A DNA stretch of 7,857 nucleotides, taken from positions 1 through 7,857 of the forward strand of contig JACQIJ010000016.1 in NCBI GenBank assembly GCA_016198545.1. Reading direction: 5' to 3'. The stretch is from Pseudomonadota bacterium. GTDB lineage: Bacteria; Pseudomonadota; Alphaproteobacteria; Micavibrionales; Micavibrionaceae. Under the pieces are notes generated by a model. That model worked only from the letters and a program-made list of their open reading frames with translations. It was not told where the DNA came from and ran no database searches. Both the position numbers and the translations under genes were made by a program. This document shows positions 5,891 through 7,857 of this stretch, piece after piece (the first letter of the stretch is position 1; every line of letters begins with the position of its first letter).

Positions 5891-6389
5891 GAAAATATTT
5901 TACGTTCTGCCGCTTCTGTTTTTCGGGATTCTGGTCCTGATCGCGGCCATCGACCTGACGATGGATAAAACGCCGAACCCCTACCACGCCAATCTGATAA
6001 AGGAAGTCCCGGCATTCGACATCGACGGGCTTTCGGACGCAGACTTCGGCGACGCGCCCGCCGTCGTGAACTTCTTCGCCAGCTGGTGCACGCCCTGCGT
6101 GGCCGAACATCCCGTCATTTCGGATCTGGCCGATGAATTTCCCGTGTACGGCATCAACTTCATGGATACGGATGAAGGACGCCGATCGTTCCTGTCGCGG
6201 CTGAGCGATCCCTATCGTAAAATCGGCATCGACGCTCAGGGCATCGCCGCCGCCGCATGGGGAATCTCCGGGATTCCGGTTACTTTCATCGTCCGCAAAG
6301 GAAAAGTCCTGTACCGCTATGACGGCCCCGTCACGCCGAAAGACGCCGATTCCATCCTGCGGCTGCGGCTGAAGGAGGCGGCGGAATGA
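5874..6389 (+). CDS. ccmG: Thiol:disulfide oxidoreductase CcmG (DsbE)
   Basis: CcmG is a membrane-anchored periplasmic thioredoxin-like reductant that keeps apocytochrome or CcmH cysteines reduced. The 171-residue product has a basic N-terminus, one anchor helix at about residues 8-26 and a thioredoxin fold with the active site FASWCTPCVAEHP (C72, C75). The acidic residue after the CXXC is kept (E78). The cis-proline is P135 in GISGIPVTFIV. In the CcmG proteins I recall, the residue after this proline is Glu (PETF); here it is Val, as in more general thioredoxin-like proteins. The DPYRKIGID segment at about 112-120 fits CcmG. The ATG at 5874 has GGAAG upstream and lies within the end of ccmF; the 3' end overlaps ccmH as ATGA. 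Context and length make CcmG by far the best call. Confidence 0.94.
   Translation: MKKPDKKIFYVLPLLFFGILVLIAAIDLTMDKTPNPYHANLIKEVPAFDIDGLSDADFGDAPAVVNFFASWCTPCVAEHPVISDLADEFPVYGINFMDTDEGRRSFLSRLSDPYRKIGIDAQGIAAAAWGISGIPVTFIVRKGKVLYRYDGPVTPKDADSILRLRLKEAAE
6372..6378 (+). promoter_or_regulatory. Strong ribosome binding site of ccmH
   Basis: AAGGAGG ends 7 bases before the ATG at 6386, inside the last codons of ccmG. It is the best Shine-Dalgarno match I see in the operon and fixes the ccmH start. Confidence 0.8.
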
Positions 6390-6784
6390 AGCCCCTCCTG
6401 CTCCTCATTTCCATCTTCCTTCTTTCCGCGCCCGCCCTTGCGGGCGTACGGCCCGCCGAGCGCATGGCCGACCCCGTCATGGAAGCGCGGGCGCAGGCTC
6501 TGTACAAAAACCTGCGCTGCGTCGTGTGCCAGAGCCAACCCATCGCGGAATCCGATTCGGAAATCGCCGCCGCGCTGCGCGCCGCCGTCCGCGCGCGCAT
6601 CCAGGCAGGCGACGGCGACAAGGCCGTGCTCGGCTATCTTCAGGACCGCTACGGCGACCAGATACTGATGAAGCCGCCGGTGAAGCCGCTGACATGGCCG
6701 CTGTGGTTCCTGCCCGCGCTATTTCTGGCGGCGGGCGGATATGCCTCATGGCGTACAATGAAAGGCGGAGGGAAAAAAGCATGA
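6386..6784 (+). CDS. ccmH: Cytochrome c maturation protein CcmH (CcmH/CycL/NrfF family)
   Basis: CcmH is a periplasmic, membrane-anchored thiol protein that reacts with apocytochrome and CcmG before haem attachment by CcmF. The 132-residue product has a signal peptide (residues 1-19, ending SAPALA), the redox motif LRCVVCQ with C45 and C48, and the downstream SQPIAESDSEIA segment. A three-helix domain ends with YLQDRYGDQILMKPPV, and a C-terminal membrane helix spans about residues 103-120, followed by a basic tail. This is the short, single-domain form; E. coli carries CcmH and CcmI fused in one protein, whereas here the next gene supplies the CcmI part. It overlaps ccmG and ccmI by ATGA at both ends. 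Confidence 0.96.
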   Translation: MKPLLLLISIFLLSAPALAGVRPAERMADPVMEARAQALYKNLRCVVCQSQPIAESDSEIAAALRAAVRARIQAGDGDKAVLGYLQDRYGDQILMKPPVKPLTWPLWFLPALFLAAGGYASWRTMKGGGKKA

Positions 6785-7239
6785 AGGTCATTGTTGCCGC
6801 CGCATTGCTGACCGCGCTAACCGCCGGATGGCTGACCCACCCGCTGATGAAGGGGGATGAAAAAAGCCGCCGCGCGGGGCTTGTCATCCTGTTCATCCTG
6901 CCGCTGGCCGCGCTCGGCCTTTATCTCGCCGCGGGCAGTCCCGATATGCCTTCGCGCGCCGCTCTGTTCGAAACGGAAACGCCGGGCGCAGCCATCCGCG
7001 CCCTGTCGCGACAGGAACAGGACGCCATGAAAAAACTGGCGGCCGCGCCGGATGATCCCGCCGTGCGCGCGGAACTGGGCGAAATACTGTACGCGCAGGG
7101 TCTGGCCGCGCTGACGCAACAGGAAAACCCGGCGCGCGCGCAACGCTATTTCGACCGTGCTCTTGAAATCGCTCCCGCCGACGCCTCTTACCGCAAAAAG
7201 CTGGAATCAGACCGGAATAAAATCAGCAACTCCCGCTGA
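6781..7239 (+). CDS. ccmI: Short CcmI-like (CycH) cytochrome c biogenesis protein
   Basis: CcmI normally binds apocytochrome c C-termini and delivers them to CcmF/CcmH. The 152-residue product has a first membrane helix (about residues 2-18), a short polar loop (HPLMKGDEKSRRAG), a second helix (about 33-51) and a periplasmic part with one TPR-like unit at about 93-140 (PAVRAELGEILYAQGLAAL, then ARAQRYFDRALEIAPADASY). The two-helix beginning, the helix text LPLAALGLYLAAGSP and the place after ccmH support CcmI. Typical CcmI proteins are about 370-420 residues, with a long cytoplasmic loop between the helices and several TPRs, so both parts are reduced here. The frame is intact and ends at TGA with no sign of a recent frameshift. 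The ATG overlaps the ccmH stop. The 3' end overlaps the convergent next gene by 17 bases. Function as CcmI is inferred. Confidence 0.8.
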   Translation: MKVIVAAALLTALTAGWLTHPLMKGDEKSRRAGLVILFILPLAALGLYLAAGSPDMPSRAALFETETPGAAIRALSRQEQDAMKKLAAAPDDPAVRAELGEILYAQGLAALTQQENPARAQRYFDRALEIAPADASYRKKLESDRNKISNSR

Positions 7240-7857
7240 CTCTTGAGTATTCATCGATATTGTCGATGGCCTGCTGCCGCTGCGCGCGCTCGCGCATCAT
7301 CTTTTCGAACATCACGCCCAGCGCCCGCCCGATGCCCTCCTCCATCCTTTTCCGGACGGATTCCATCGCCATCGCCGGAACAACGGGCGAAGTGTAATCG
7401 GCGGTTTCCATCGTTGCCATGCGCAGTCCATCCCGTATCTGCCGCGCATATTTTTCGATCAGGGCGCGGTCGGCATCTATGTGCTTCGCCTCATGGCCGA
7501 AAACCTCTTGGAACAGGCATGAATTCCTTGCGATCTCGCGCGCCACGAATATCTTCGGATCCATCCGCAGCGTCACCTCGATCTTCAGGAACTGAACGCA
7601 TCCCTTTTTCTTCGCGCCATCCATGTTGCTGCGGAATGCGATGCGGTGATCGGCTGCGATCTTCCCGCGCATCAGGCCGCCGACGGACGCATGATACTGC
7701 GACGGCCACGGCGATACCGTGTCGATGTCCAGGGACGCAAGCTCATCCCGCGAACGCGTGACATCGAAGCTCACGGGAGCTTCCGCCGTTTTGACTTCCA
7801 CTTCCGGCGGCGCGGCGGCGGGGCAGCGGTCGCCCGCGCGCGCGGGCGCAGCCATCC
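7223..7857 (-). CDS. Probably exported protein with HExxH motif, possible zinc peptidase; 5' end outside the window
   Basis: At least 210 codons are visible. The first in-window ATG (7855) lies two bases from the edge and reads MAAPARAGDRCPA, which looks like the end of a signal peptide, so the true start is probably outside. The key feature is FGHEAKHIDADRALIEKYA at visible residues 119-137, containing HExxH (H121, E122, H125), the zinc-binding and catalytic motif of many metallopeptidases. Cysteines at 86 (KKGCVQF) and 113 (RNSCLF) could form a disulfide in the periplasm. The stretch 165-200 is a charged, likely helical region rich in Met, Glu and Arg. The pattern of a Cys-containing helix followed by HExxH recalls the DUF922 secreted zinc-protease family, but I cannot confirm this. 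It converges on ccmI and is not obviously part of cytochrome maturation. Confidence 0.7.
   Translation of the reverse strand, partial: MAAPARAGDRCPAAAPPEVEVKTAEAPVSFDVTRSRDELASLDIDTVSPWPSQYHASVGGLMRGKIAADHRIAFRSNMDGAKKKGCVQFLKIEVTLRMDPKIFVAREIARNSCLFQEVFGHEAKHIDADRALIEKYARQIRDGLRMATMETADYTSPVVPAMAMESVRKRMEEGIGRALGVMFEKMMRERAQRQQAIDNIDEYSRVSGSC

Noticed and set aside
7252..7268. Hairpin CATCGA/TCGATG after ccmI as operon terminator
   Set aside because: The stem is short, has no T-run and lies within the coding sequence of the convergent gene.

Overview
The window is about 7.9 kb of G+C-rich bacterial DNA, with rows of ccm coding sequence reaching roughly 70% G+C. It is dominated by one plus-strand operon for cytochrome c maturation (System I, Ccm). 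The genes are ccmA, ccmB, ccmC, ccmD, ccmE, ccmF, ccmG, ccmH and a short ccmI, in that order, at about 1436-7239. They almost all overlap by 1-17 bases, or are 2 bases apart, so they are probably transcribed and translated as one unit. The N-terminal part of an AcnA-type aconitate hydratase gene lies upstream and reads away on the minus strand. An aconitase gene divergent from ccmABC is an arrangement I associate with Alphaproteobacteria, and the proteins fit that class. I cannot name a genus.

Layout. At 1-498 (minus) is the 5' part of acn, cut by the window edge, with a good promoter at 539-566 and repeat or palindrome motifs upstream of it. The stretch 499-814 has no gene I can support. It holds that promoter, an 11-bp-spaced direct repeat, a 12-bp palindrome and a strong plus-strand intrinsic terminator at 732-764 that has no visible gene to terminate. 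At about 815-1234 (plus) is an AT-rich gene for a small PEGA-like lipoprotein without an in-frame ATG. At 1257-1354 is a highly structured palindromic repeat of the dispersed REP/MITE-like kind. The ccm operon then runs to 7239. A minus-strand gene for a probably exported protein with an HExxH motif converges on ccmI, overlaps its 3' end and leaves the window at the right edge.

How the genes work together. CcmA and CcmB form an ABC transporter which, with CcmC and CcmD, loads haem onto the periplasmic chaperone CcmE and releases holo-CcmE. CcmG and CcmH keep the CXXCH cysteines of apocytochrome c reduced. CcmI normally presents the apocytochrome, and CcmF with CcmH attaches the haem.

The main chemistry is a known system; I see no wholly new one. 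The points of interest are the complete single-operon arrangement next to acn, the unusually small CcmI, a CcmG lacking the usual Glu after its cis-proline, the AT-rich islet between acn and ccmA (orphan terminator, lipoprotein gene, palindromic repeat), and the unassigned HExxH protein.
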